Below, piece after piece: positions 16,844 through 25,841 of a DNA stretch of 64,000 bases (position 1 is the first letter of the stretch; every line of letters starts with the position of its first letter). The stretch lies in the NCBI RefSeq assembly GCF_024158745.1, contig NZ_JAMZAW010000004.1, forward strand, positions 62,001-126,000. The letters are read 5' to 3'. The notes under the pieces are model-generated. The model worked only from the letters and a program-made list of their open reading frames with translations, did not search any database and was not told the origin of the DNA. The stretch comes from Paenibacillus tyrphae (GTDB lineage Bacteria; Bacillota; Bacilli; Paenibacillales; NBRC-103111). A program made the position numbers and the translations under genes.

Positions 16844-18289
16844 TCACTGTCCAGCTTCGGATGCCGCCGCCAATTGACGGTACAAGTCGGCATATTGCTG
16901 AGCCGATCTGCGCCAGCTGAAATCTTTTTTCTTGATGTTGTTCATCAGATTCGTCCACACTTCCGGCTCTCGATATAGCCGGACGGCGCGTTCGATCGTG
17001 TACAGCATGTCATGGGCGTTATAATTCGTAAAGCTGAAGCCGGTCCCTTCCCCGGTCGTTTCGTCATAGGGCGTCACGGTATCCCGAAGCCCGCCGGTTT
17101 CGCGGACGATCGGGACGGAGCGGTATCGCATCGCAATCAGTTGGCCGATGCCGCACGGCTCGAACAGCGAGGGCATCAAGAACAGATCCGACCCGGCATA
17201 TATTTGGCGGGCCAGCGCTTCGTCGAACAAAATTTGCGCCGACAGCTTGTCCGGAAACGCCCCTGCGGCCCAGCGGAACAGCTCCTCGAACCGCGGCTCT
17301 CCGGTGCCCAGTACGACCCACTGCGCGTCAAGCGCCATCAGCTCGGCGATTACCCGGTCGATGAGCGCAAGCCCCTTCTGATCGACCAAGCGCGTCACCA
17401 GTGCGATCAACGGCACGTCCTTGTCGACAGGCAGGCCCAGCCGCTCCTGCAGCTTTAGCTTGTTCTCCTGCTTCTTCGCACAAGAATCCCGATAGTTGAT
17501 CTCTAAATGCGGGTCCGTCATCGGGTCGAATTCCTCGTAATCGATCCCGTTCAAAATGCCTTGCAGTCGGCCGCTTTGGCTGCGCAGCAGCCCGTCGAGA
17601 TGTTCCCCGTAATACGGCGTCTGAATTTCTTCCGCATACGTCGGGCTGACGGTCGTAATATAATCCGAGTACAGCAAGCCGCCCTTCAGGAAGCTCGCCC
17701 CGTCGTGCATCTCCAGCGCATACCCGTGCAGATGCTCTTCGCCCAGGGCAAAAAAGTCCTGGAACTGCTCCTTGCCGAAGACGCCCTGATATTTCAGGTT
17801 ATGAATCGTAACGATCGTTTTAAGATGGGAGTACAGCGGCTGATCGCTGAAATGCGCCTTATACAGCACCGGAATCATGCCGGCCTGCCAGTCGTGGCAG
17901 TGAAGCAGGTCCGGCATAAAATCGATATGCGGCAGAGCGTCAAGCACGGCGCGGCAGTAAAAGGCGAATCGTTCCGCATCGTCACCGTAGCCGTAGCAGC
18001 CTTTGCGCCGGAAATAATATTCGTTGTCGACAAAATAAAACGTGATCCCCTCATGCTCCAGCTTTTGGATGCCGCAGTATAAGTTTCTCCAGCCCATCTG
18101 GAGAGTAAAGGAAGCGACGGTTTCCATCTGTTCCGTGAAACGTGCCGGAATGTCCTCGTACTTGGGCAGGATGACCCGGACGTCGATTCCCTGCTTCGCC
18201 AGCTCCTTGGGCAGTGAGCCGATGACATCGGCAAGTCCTCCCGTCTTGACAAAAGGTACGGCTTCTGACGCGGCAAATAACACTTTCAT
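16844..18289 (-). CDS. glgA: Glycogen synthase (ADP-glucose)
   Basis: A GT5 glucosyltransferase that extends alpha-1,4-glucan from ADP-glucose. The N-terminal motif FVKTGGLADVIGSLPKEL binds ADP-glucose. The C-terminal GT-B half contains MPSLFEPCGIGQLIAMRYRS and the conserved Glu of that motif. At 481 residues it is of normal length. It is the last gene of glgB-C-D-A, separated from glgD by a palindromic repeat and followed by a terminator. Confidence 0.97.
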   Translation of the reverse strand: MKVLFAASEAVPFVKTGGLADVIGSLPKELAKQGIDVRVILPKYEDIPARFTEQMETVASFTLQMGWRNLYCGIQKLEHEGITFYFVDNEYYFRRKGCYGYGDDAERFAFYCRAVLDALPHIDFMPDLLHCHDWQAGMIPVLYKAHFSDQPLYSHLKTIVTIHNLKYQGVFGKEQFQDFFALGEEHLHGYALEMHDGASFLKGGLLYSDYITTVSPTYAEEIQTPYYGEHLDGLLRSQSGRLQGILNGIDYEEFDPMTDPHLEINYRDSCAKKQENKLKLQERLGLPVDKDVPLIALVTRLVDQKGLALIDRVIAELMALDAQWVVLGTGEPRFEELFRWAAGAFPDKLSAQILFDEALARQIYAGSDLFLMPSLFEPCGIGQLIAMRYRSVPIVRETGGLRDTVTPYDETTGEGTGFSFTNYNAHDMLYTIERAVRLYREPEVWTNLMNNIKKKDFSWRRSAQQYADLYRQLAAASEAGQ

Positions 18290-18305
18290 GGCTTCCTCTC
18301 CCTCC

Positions 18306-18427
18306 TTTTAAAATCCGGTAAATCAACAAACCGCTTCGCGAGCGGACCTGTCTTCCGATCGCCGCTCCACCCCGGCCTGACGTTTCTCCGGAACGATTCC
18401 GCCCGCGCCGCTTGTTTTTCACCGATA
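18306..18427. repeat. Palindromic element, copy B, inside the glg operon
   Basis: This fills the glgD-glgA spacer. The outer arms read AAATCCGGTAAAT and TTTTTCACCGAT. The right arm 18384-18424 matches copy A (3046-3086) at about 34 of 41 positions, and TTCCGATCGC is shared by the left arms. It lies in the same orientation relative to transcription as copy A. Its hairpin could protect the upstream glgBCD mRNA segment or reduce glgA expression. Confidence 0.6.
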
Positions 18428-18431
18428 TATC

Positions 18432-19541
18432 TTAAATCACCTTCGTCTTCGAAGCGATAAACGGCGCTTGCTTATCGCCGGTCAGCACGCGGCCGCGGCT
18501 GATAAATACGTCTTTGTCCAAGATCGCGTTCTCGATAATGACATTTTCTTCGATCTCGCAGTTTTGCAGAATGATGCTGTTTTTGACATATGCGCCCTTG
18601 CGGATTTTGACCCCGCGGAACAAGATGCTGTTCTCCACCTTGCCTTCGATGATACTGCCGTTGGCGATCAGCGAGTTGCGGGCATGGGCGTTCTCGGCGT
18701 AACGGGCCGGCGGTTCGTCTTTGACCTTGGTGTAGATCAGGTTCTTCTGGAAGAACAGCTCGCGCCATATTTTCGGATTCAGCAATTGCATGCTGTGCTT
18801 GTAGTAGCTTTGGATCGTGTTCACTATGCCAGTATGGCCTTCGTGAAGGTAGCCGTAAACGCCCAGCTTGTCGACGTTCTTCATAATCCCGTCGCGGACG
18901 AGATGATCATAACCTTGAGCGAGGCACGATTCGACCATATCGAGCAGCAGCTCCTTGCTCATGACGTACATTTCCATCGACACGTTGTCGGTGCGCAGCC
19001 GTCCCGAATGGTCCTCGATCAGCGTGACTCGGCCGTCTTCTTTGATGGCCATCCGGCGGAAGGAGGCGCATTCGTCATTGTCCGACTTTTTGTAGACAAC
19101 CGTGATGTCGGCGCCCTTCTCCAAATGGTAATCTAACACGGCATTGTAGTCGATATTGCAGACGATATGGCTGCGCGAGATGATCACGTAATCCTGCCGC
19201 CCGCGGTAAAAGTAATCGCGGTGGCTGTAGAACTGGAACAGGTCGCCTCGCGCAAGTCCGGTATCCCCGTGAAGGACGGCGGGCAGGATGAACAATCCGC
19301 CGCGCTTGCGGTCCAGGTCCCATTCTTTTCCAGATCCGAGATGGTCCATCAGAGACCGGTATTTATGCTGCGTGAATACGGCGACATTCTCAATGCCCGA
19401 GTTCACCATATTGGACAACGCAAAATCGATCATCCGGTACCTGGCGCCGAACGGCACCGACGCGACGCACCGGGAGTAGGTCAGTTCCTCCAAATCGTCC
19501 CGCTCGTTGACAAGATTGATTACGCCCATCATTCGCTTCAT
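18432..19541 (-). CDS. glgD: ADP-glucose pyrophosphorylase subunit GlgD
   Basis: A non-catalytic or weakly catalytic partner of GlgC that raises its activity in Bacillota. The 369-residue protein has the nucleotidyltransferase fold (MGVINLVNERDDLEELTYSR instead of the GGxGxRL loop of GlgC) and a C-terminal left-handed beta-helix with hexapeptide turns. The degenerate N-terminal loop separates it from GlgC. It lies six bases after glgC. Confidence 0.95.
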   Translation of the reverse strand: MKRMMGVINLVNERDDLEELTYSRCVASVPFGARYRMIDFALSNMVNSGIENVAVFTQHKYRSLMDHLGSGKEWDLDRKRGGLFILPAVLHGDTGLARGDLFQFYSHRDYFYRGRQDYVIISRSHIVCNIDYNAVLDYHLEKGADITVVYKKSDNDECASFRRMAIKEDGRVTLIEDHSGRLRTDNVSMEMYVMSKELLLDMVESCLAQGYDHLVRDGIMKNVDKLGVYGYLHEGHTGIVNTIQSYYKHSMQLLNPKIWRELFFQKNLIYTKVKDEPPARYAENAHARNSLIANGSIIEGKVENSILFRGVKIRKGAYVKNSIILQNCEIEENVIIENAILDKDVFISRGRVLTGDKQAPFIASKTKVI

Positions 19542-19547
19542 GCGGCT

Positions 19548-20717
19548 TCACCCTTTCACAGAGGCACTAGTGGTCCTGCCGATACGCTCGTTGCTGCCGA
19601 TCAATACGATATCCCCGCCGCCGTCCCCGTCCGGTTGCCCGATGACGCACCCGTCTTCCACAACCGTTCCTTCGCCGATAATTGCCTTATGGATGCTCAC
19701 GTTGCTGCCAATCGTCACGTTCGGCATAATGACGGAGTCCCGGATGACGCTGTCCTCGCCGACCTGCACGCCGTAGAACAGCACGGAATGATCGACTTCG
19801 CCGAACACGCAGCAGCCTTCGTTGATCAACGACCGCCGCACCTGCGCCGTCGGGGCCACGTACTGCCCAGGTTGGCACGGATTGACCGAATAAATGCGCC
19901 ACTCCCGGTCGTTCAGGTTGAATTCGGGCTCATCCTCCAGCAGGTCCATATTGGCTTCCCACAAGCTCTGGATCGTCCCGACATCCTTCCAATAGCCTTC
20001 GAACGGATACGCAAAAAGCGGCCGCTCGTCGCGCAGCATCAGCGGAATGACGTCTTTGCCGAAATCCTTGCTTGATTCGGGGTCGGCTTCATCCTTGATC
20101 AAGTATTCCTTGAGCGCCTGCCAATTGAAAATATAGATGCCCATTGAAGCCAGGTTGCTCTTCGGCTCCTTCGGCTTCTCGGCGAACTCGGTGATCCGGT
20201 TCTCGTCATCCGTGCTCATCAGGCCGAAGCGGCTCGCTTCCTCCCACTTCACCTCGATGACGGCGATCGTGCAGTCCGCCGCTTTGCTTTTATGGAAATC
20301 GAGCATCCGGTCGTAATCCATCTTGTAAATATGGTCGCCGGAGATGACCAGCACGTATTCCGGGTCGTACTGCTCGATGAACGAAATGTTGCGGTAGATC
20401 GCGTTCGCCGTTCCCTTGTACCAATCGCCGCCGCTTTGCTCCATATAAGGGGGCAGCACGGTCACACCGCCGCTCTTGCGGTCCAAATCCCACGGCGTTC
20501 CGATTCCGATATACGTGTTCAGCACGAGAGGTTGGTACTGCGTCAGAACGCCGACCGTATCGATGCCCGAATTCGTGCAGTTGCTGAGGGTAAAATCGAT
20601 GATCCGGTATTTGCCGCCAAAATGAACCGCAGGCTTCGCCAGCTTGCTGGTCAGGACGCCCAGACGCCTTCCTTCCCCGCCGGCCAGCAGCATCGCCACA
20701 CACTCTTTTTTACGCAT
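19548..20717 (-). CDS. glgC: Glucose-1-phosphate adenylyltransferase
   Basis: This makes ADP-glucose from glucose-1-P and ATP, the committed step of glycogen synthesis. The catalytic loop [14 protein letters not shown] is intact, as are [15 protein letters not shown] and the [12 protein letters not shown] sugar site. A beta-helix domain follows from about residue 290. ATG at 20717 has GAGGAGGGGG upstream. It overlaps the glgB stop by eight bases, implying translational coupling. Confidence 0.97.
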   Translation of the reverse strand: MRKKECVAMLLAGGEGRRLGVLTSKLAKPAVHFGGKYRIIDFTLSNCTNSGIDTVGVLTQYQPLVLNTYIGIGTPWDLDRKSGGVTVLPPYMEQSGGDWYKGTANAIYRNISFIEQYDPEYVLVISGDHIYKMDYDRMLDFHKSKAADCTIAVIEVKWEEASRFGLMSTDDENRITEFAEKPKEPKSNLASMGIYIFNWQALKEYLIKDEADPESSKDFGKDVIPLMLRDERPLFAYPFEGYWKDVGTIQSLWEANMDLLEDEPEFNLNDREWRIYSVNPCQPGQYVAPTAQVRRSLINEGCCVFGEVDHSVLFYGVQVGEDSVIRDSVIMPNVTIGSNVSIHKAIIGEGTVVEDGCVIGQPDGDGGGDIVLIGSNERIGRTTSASVKG

Positions 20718-22653
20718 CGGCTTTCCCCCTCCTCGTAGTCGCATTGGTACGCTTGCGTTTGATTTTGACTGGCTTGAAGATGACGGCTGCCAGCGGAGGC
20801 AGCGAAATATGCAGGCTGTCCTGCCGGTCGTGCCACGGAATGTCTTCCGTCCGCAGCACGCCCTCGTTCAGCTTGCCGGAGCCGCCGTATTCACCTGCGT
20901 CGCTGTTGAACAGCTCCACGTACTCTCCTGCGAACGGTACTCCGATCCGGTACTTTGCATGATACACGGGCGTAAAGTTGCAGACGATCACCAGCACGTC
21001 CTCCGGATTTCCGGAACTGCGCATAAACGTCGTCACGCTTTGGCGCTGGTCGTGGGGATCGATCCAGGCGAACCCCTCGGGTTGATGGTCCAGCTCCCAC
21101 AGCGCCGGCTCGCGCAGATACAGTTGGTTCAGGTCCCGGACGTACCGGTGCATGCTGCGGTGACTATCGTAACCGAGCATCTCCCAATCCAGATCCTCCA
21201 GGTCCTTCCATTCGTCGAACTGTCCGAATTCGCCGCCCATGAACAGCAGCTTTTTGCCCGGATGGCCCATCATATAGCCGAAAAGCACCCGTAAATTCGC
21301 GAACTTGCGCCAGTAGTCCCCAGGCATTTTGTTGAGCAGCGATTTTTTGCCGTGCACCACTTCGTCGTGCGACAGCGGCAGCACATAATTTTCGGAGAAG
21401 GCGTACATGAAGCTGAACGTCAGCAGCCCGTGGCTTCCGGGGCGAAAATACGGGTCCGTCTCCATGTATTTCAGCATGTCGTTCATCCAGCCCATGTTCC
21501 ACTTGTAGTTGAACCCGAGGCCCCCGGCGTCGACCGGCGCCGTCACGAGCGGCCAGGCGGTCGAATCTTCGGCCATCATTAGCGCATCGGGATAACAAGC
21601 GAATACCGTGCGGTTCAACTTTTTCAATAAAGCGATCGCGTCGGGATTCTCATCTCCCCCGTCGACGTTCTTGATCCACTGCTCGCGCGGCTTGCCGAAA
21701 TTCAGATAAAGGAGGCTCGCGACCGCATCGACTCGCAGTCCGTCAATATGGTACATATCCATCCAGAACAGCGCGTTCGAGATCAGGAAGCTGACGACTT
21801 CCGGCTTGGAAAAATCGAAGGCGAGCGTGCCCCATTCGGGCTTCTCGGCTAAGGCGGGATCGCTGTGTTCATATAGCGGCTGGCCGTCGAACTGCCGCAG
21901 ACCGTGCTCGTCTTTGACGAAATGGCCCGGCACCCAGTCCATAATGACGCCAATCCCCGCCCGGTGGCAGCTGTCGACGAAATACATGAAATCTTTCGGC
22001 GTGCCAAAGCGGCTGGTAACCGAATAGTAGCCGGTTGCCTGGTAACCCCAGGACCGGTCGTAAGGATGTTCGGCAAGCGGAAGCAGCTCGATATGGGTGT
22101 ACCCCATCTCTTTCACGTAATCGACCAGTTCGCTTGCGAGTTCGCGGTAGGAATAGTAGGCACCGTCAGGCTTCTTTTTCCAGGTGCCGAGATGCACTTC
22201 ATAGATGTTTAACGGGGAGCGGTAGACGGATTGGGACGCTTTGCGTGATTGCCATTCCCGGTCGGTCCATTCGTAGCCGTCCAGGGAGCAGATGCGCGAA
22301 GCCGTTCCCGGCTTGAGCTCGGACCAGAACGCATACGGATCGGCTTTATACAGCAGCGTTCCGGCAGAGGTGACGATTTCGTACTTGTAGTACTCTCCTT
22401 CCCGGACGTCGGGCACGAACAACGACCAGACGCCCCAGGTGCTGACCTTTTGCATCGCATGACCCGAGCCGTCCCAGCAATTGAAGTCGCCGACTACCCG
22501 GACTTCGCGGGCGTGAGGGGCCCAGACGGCGAAGCGGACGCCGCATTCCCCCTCCAACTCGGCCAGATGGGCGCCAAGCATCCGGTAGCTTCGGAATAAA
22601 TTGCCTTCGTGGAACAGATACAAGTCCTCCGGACCGGGGATCAAGCTCATCAC
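20710..22653 (-). CDS. glgB: 1,4-alpha-glucan branching enzyme
   Basis: A GH13 enzyme that adds alpha-1,6 branches to glycogen. A CBM48 domain (about 30-120) precedes the catalytic barrel. The nucleophile Asp is in [12 protein letters not shown], the acid Glu in [11 protein letters not shown], and the third Asp in [11 protein letters not shown]. 647 residues is usual. It is the first gene of glgBCDA. It starts with GTG (22653) or the next codon ATG (22650), both served by GGGGG upstream. Confidence 0.97.
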   Translation of the reverse strand: MMSLIPGPEDLYLFHEGNLFRSYRMLGAHLAELEGECGVRFAVWAPHAREVRVVGDFNCWDGSGHAMQKVSTWGVWSLFVPDVREGEYYKYEIVTSAGTLLYKADPYAFWSELKPGTASRICSLDGYEWTDREWQSRKASQSVYRSPLNIYEVHLGTWKKKPDGAYYSYRELASELVDYVKEMGYTHIELLPLAEHPYDRSWGYQATGYYSVTSRFGTPKDFMYFVDSCHRAGIGVIMDWVPGHFVKDEHGLRQFDGQPLYEHSDPALAEKPEWGTLAFDFSKPEVVSFLISNALFWMDMYHIDGLRVDAVASLLYLNFGKPREQWIKNVDGGDENPDAIALLKKLNRTVFACYPDALMMAEDSTAWPLVTAPVDAGGLGFNYKWNMGWMNDMLKYMETDPYFRPGSHGLLTFSFMYAFSENYVLPLSHDEVVHGKKSLLNKMPGDYWRKFANLRVLFGYMMGHPGKKLLFMGGEFGQFDEWKDLEDLDWEMLGYDSHRSMHRYVRDLNQLYLREPALWELDHQPEGFAWIDPHDQRQSVTTFMRSSGNPEDVLVIVCNFTPVYHAKYRIGVPFAGEYVELFNSDAGEYGGSGKLNEGVLRTEDIPWHDRQDSLHISLPPLAAVIFKPVKIKRKRTNATTRRGKADA

Positions 22654-22864
22654 GTTCCGTTCATCCCCCTTTTCGATGATTGTTTCTGTCTCTACTTACA
22701 CAAATACTACGCGCTTGAATAAATTCCTGTCTGAAAAGTGCAAATTCTTCGTGAATTCAGAATTTGGCAAAAACAATGGCAATCCGAAAAAGATGAAAAA
22801 AAGGATTTTGCTTCCCTTTGTGGAAGTAGTAAGTCACACCCAAAGAGAGAGGATGGATTAATGT

Positions 22865-23992
22865 ATGAATGACAAGCTGAAAGGTTTGGCGCTGGGCCTA
22901 TCGCTGGGCGTCATGCTGACGGGATCGGTCGCCTATGCGAGCGGCACTCAAATTGAGGTATATTTTAAGCAGCTCAAATATATGTTCGACGGTGTAGAGA
23001 AAAAACCGACCGCCGAGCAGGGGCAAGGTTTCATCTATAACGGCACCACCTACGTGCCGCTCCGGTTCGTCAGCGAAGCGCTCGGCAAGGAAGTAAGCTG
23101 GGACGAAGGCAGCGGGACGATCTGGGTCGGCAAGAAAGGCGATCCGAACGCCGTCGTCGCAACTTACAAGGGCGGCCAGATTACATGGGGCGAGGCCAAC
23201 AAGTTCGCTTCGGTCTTGCACTTGCTAAACAGTACCGGAGAGGTTGACGAACAGTTCCTGAAGCATATGATCGGCTACAAAGTGTTAGCCGGGCGGATTA
23301 CCGCGGAGCAGAAAGCCGCCCTCCCCGCTGAAGTCGACAAAGAATACGGGGAAATAAAAAAATATTTGATCGAACTGCACCAAACGGAGGACATTGCCTC
23401 CTTGCTGGCCAAGGAAGGATTGAGCGAGCAGGATGTCCGCGACTATCTCGGCCTCTACCTCGCCGCCGGAGAGGCCCTCTCCGCCCAAGCGACCGACGCG
23501 AAGCTGAAAGAAACCTACGATGCAGCTATTGCTGCAAAAACCGGTGAATACGTGATAGCGTCCGTGCGGCATATTTTGATCGGCTTCGAGGACTCCGCCG
23601 GCAAAGAGCGCTCGAAGGACGACGCCAAGAAGCTGGCGCTTGACATCGCCGGGAAGCTGAAAAACGGCGAGGATTTTGCCGCGCTGGCCAAGCAGTACAC
23701 CGATGACCCGGGCTCCAAAGATTCGGGCGGTCTGTATGAGAACGAGCCGGTAACGGGCTGGACCGACGCGTTCAAGAAGGCGGCTGTCGAGCTGGAGCTG
23801 AACAAGATCAGCGAGCCGGTCGAGACGGAGTTCGGCTATCATATCATGCGCGTCGAAGCCCGCTCCACGCAGCCGTTCGACAAAGTGAAGGACGAGCTTA
23901 AAAATGACGCGATGACCAAAGCCTACCGTACGTTTATGGAGCAGGAGCTGCCGGGATTGGTCGAGAAACTGGATCTGCCTAAATCAAAGTAA
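22865..23992 (+). CDS. Stalk-domain / parvulin foldase fusion
   Basis: A 375-residue exported protein. A signal peptide (to about residue 26, cleavage after AYA) is followed by a copper-amine-oxidase-N-type stalk motif (GTTYVPLRFVSEALGKEVSW, about 59-78). A helical region then leads to a PpiC parvulin domain from VRHILIGFED (about 229) through GGLYENEPVTGW to FGYHIMRVE (about 330). The parvulin part resembles PrsA, which helps exported proteins fold outside the membrane. There is no lipobox, so anchoring probably relies on the stalk domain, unlike PrsA. The pairing of these domains is unusual. Confidence 0.88.
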   Translation: MNDKLKGLALGLSLGVMLTGSVAYASGTQIEVYFKQLKYMFDGVEKKPTAEQGQGFIYNGTTYVPLRFVSEALGKEVSWDEGSGTIWVGKKGDPNAVVATYKGGQITWGEANKFASVLHLLNSTGEVDEQFLKHMIGYKVLAGRITAEQKAALPAEVDKEYGEIKKYLIELHQTEDIASLLAKEGLSEQDVRDYLGLYLAAGEALSAQATDAKLKETYDAAIAAKTGEYVIASVRHILIGFEDSAGKERSKDDAKKLALDIAGKLKNGEDFAALAKQYTDDPGSKDSGGLYENEPVTGWTDAFKKAAVELELNKISEPVETEFGYHIMRVEARSTQPFDKVKDELKNDAMTKAYRTFMEQELPGLVEKLDLPKSK

Positions 23993-24041
23993 TACATCTA
24001 TACGAAAAAAATTCGCACCATTTTGCACCATGATGTACAAG

Positions 24042-24076
24042 CCGGAGCGCTCTTTCGGAGCGTCTCCGGTTTTTTT
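24042..24076 (+). terminator. Terminator of the parvulin gene
   Basis: CCGGAGCGCTC pairs with GAGCGTCTCCGG (one bulge), followed by seven T residues. Confidence 0.85.
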
Positions 24077-24189
24077 GCGTCCGGCCGATGGATTCGTCTG
24101 CCGGAATCGTGTAAAATGTTGAAGAATAACGGCTCTGCCGAATGGGCAATGCTGAGACTGGAAATCAAATTAAAGGATGGTCGCTACTT

Positions 24190-25053
24190 ATGTTTGCAGC
24201 ACAAGATTGGAAAGATTACGAATTGATCGACACCGGAGGCGGCGAGAAGCTCGAACGCTGGGGCAGCATCGTCCTACGGCGTCCCGATCCGCAGATTATT
24301 TGGCCGCTGCCCAAGGAGACAGGCGTATGGCGCGGAGCCGACGCTCATTACCATCGCAGCTCCAGCGGCGGCGGCAGTTGGGAATACCGAAAGGACATTC
24401 CCGAGCGCTGGACGATCTCGTACCGCGGGCTGTCGTTTCATATTAAACCGACCAGCTTCAAGCACACCGGCCTGTTCCCGGAGCAAGCCATCAACTGGAG
24501 CTGGATGATGGATAAAATCCGCAGCGCCGGCCGGCCGATCCGCGTGCTGAATCTGTTCGCTTATACCGGCGGCGCTTCTGTCGCGTGCGCTTCGGCGGGC
24601 GCCGAGGTATGCCATGTCGACGCATCCAAGGGCGTCGTGCAGTGGGCGAAAGAGAACCTGCAGCTGTCCGGCCTCGGGGACCGTCCGGTGCGCTTCATTA
24701 CGGACGACGTGTTCAAATTCGTCCAACGCGAGCAGCGACGCGGCAGCAAATACGACGCCATTATTATGGACCCGCCATCGTACGGACGCGGACCGAACGG
24801 CGAAACCTGGAAGCTGGAGACGAACCTGTATCCGTTTGTGGAAACGTGCATGAGCATTTTGACTGACAAGCCTTTGTTTTTCCTCATCAATTCCTACACG
24901 ACGGGTATCTCTGCCACGGTGCTCCACAACGTTCTTGCCTTGTCGCTCGGCCGGACCCATGGCGGAACGATCACATGCGGCGAGATCGGCCTGCCGATTA
25001 CGGCCTCGAAGCTGACGCTGCCGTGCGGCATCCTCGGCCGCTGGGAGGCGTAA
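24190..25053 (+). CDS. RlmI-like RNA methyltransferase
   Basis: A 287-residue class I SAM methyltransferase of the COG1092 group, whose members methylate C5 of a cytosine in 23S rRNA. The SAM loop is LNLFAYTGGASVACA, the acidic ribose-binding residue is in VCHVDASKGVVQWAKEN, and the catalytic motif is DAIIMDPPSYGRG. The PUA domain of E. coli RlmI is missing, as in many shorter relatives. ATG at 24190 has AAAGGATGG upstream. It is three bases before a pseudouridine synthase, so the pair forms an RNA-modification operon. Confidence 0.85.
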   Translation: MFAAQDWKDYELIDTGGGEKLERWGSIVLRRPDPQIIWPLPKETGVWRGADAHYHRSSSGGGSWEYRKDIPERWTISYRGLSFHIKPTSFKHTGLFPEQAINWSWMMDKIRSAGRPIRVLNLFAYTGGASVACASAGAEVCHVDASKGVVQWAKENLQLSGLGDRPVRFITDDVFKFVQREQRRGSKYDAIIMDPPSYGRGPNGETWKLETNLYPFVETCMSILTDKPLFFLINSYTTGISATVLHNVLALSLGRTHGGTITCGEIGLPITASKLTLPCGILGRWEA

Positions 25054-25056
25054 CAT

Positions 25057-25764
25057 ATGGGCCGCTCTCACCCGCACGTGCCGGTGCTCTACGAGGACAA
25101 TCACGTTATCGTCGTCGTTAAGCCGCCGAACGTTCCGACGCAGGAGGACGCGTCCCGGGACCCCGACCTGCTGACGCTGATCAAAGCCGATCTCAAGGAG
25201 CGGCACCGGAAGCCTGGCAACGTGTATCTCGGTTTGGTTCATCGGCTCGACCGTCCGGTAGGAGGCGTCATGGTATTCGCCAAAACCTCCAAGGCAGCCT
25301 CCCGGCTCTCCGATGCAGTCCGTACGCGTGCGATCCGCAAGGTGTACACCGCCGTCGTGAACGGGCGGCCCAAAGAGCCTCAAGGAACGCTGCGGCATCA
25401 TTTGCTGAAAGATACCAAGACCAATATGGTATCCGTCGTTCCCGCCTCGAAGACCGGCGCCAAGGAGGCGGTACTCGATTACCGCGTTCTGTCCGGCCGG
25501 GACGGCTTGTCACTCGTACAGGTCGAGCTGCACACCGGACGGCCGCACCAAATCCGCGTCCAGTTCGCGGCCATCGGCTGCCCGCTCGTAGGCGACCAGC
25601 GGTACGGCGGTGCTCAGGCGAAGCCCGGTCAGCAGATCGCGCTGTGGTCCACCCTGCTCGAATTCACGCACCCGGTCACGCAGGAAGCGCTCCGCTTCAC
25701 GTCGGAGCCGCCGGGAGCCTTTCCCTGGCTGCTCTGGGACCTGAAGGCCGCAGGGGCCGTATAA
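25057..25764 (+). CDS. RluA-family pseudouridine synthase
   Basis: Converts a uridine to pseudouridine in rRNA or tRNA. The catalytic Asp lies in LVHRLDRPVGGVMVFAKT (about residue 60), and the family segments GRPHQIRVQFAAIGCPLVGD and the early VIVVVKPPNVPTQ are intact. No S4 RNA-binding domain is present (235 residues). Its GGGAGG ribosome site lies inside the end of the upstream methyltransferase gene. The exact target position cannot be assigned. Confidence 0.92.
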   Translation: MGRSHPHVPVLYEDNHVIVVVKPPNVPTQEDASRDPDLLTLIKADLKERHRKPGNVYLGLVHRLDRPVGGVMVFAKTSKAASRLSDAVRTRAIRKVYTAVVNGRPKEPQGTLRHHLLKDTKTNMVSVVPASKTGAKEAVLDYRVLSGRDGLSLVQVELHTGRPHQIRVQFAAIGCPLVGDQRYGGAQAKPGQQIALWSTLLEFTHPVTQEALRFTSEPPGAFPWLLWDLKAAGAV

Positions 25765-25780
25765 CCCTTTTGAACGCGAT

Positions 25781-25821
25781 AAAACCTCCGAAACCACAAT
25801 TCAGGTGGTGTCGGAGGTTTT
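25781..25821. terminator. Bidirectional terminator
   Basis: AAAACCTCCGAAACCAC and GTGGTGTCGGAGGTTTT form a long stem with A/T tracts on both sides. It separates the convergent pseudouridine synthase and repeat-protein genes. Confidence 0.85.
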
Positions 25822-25841
25822 GCTTTTTGGATTTAGGGCCT

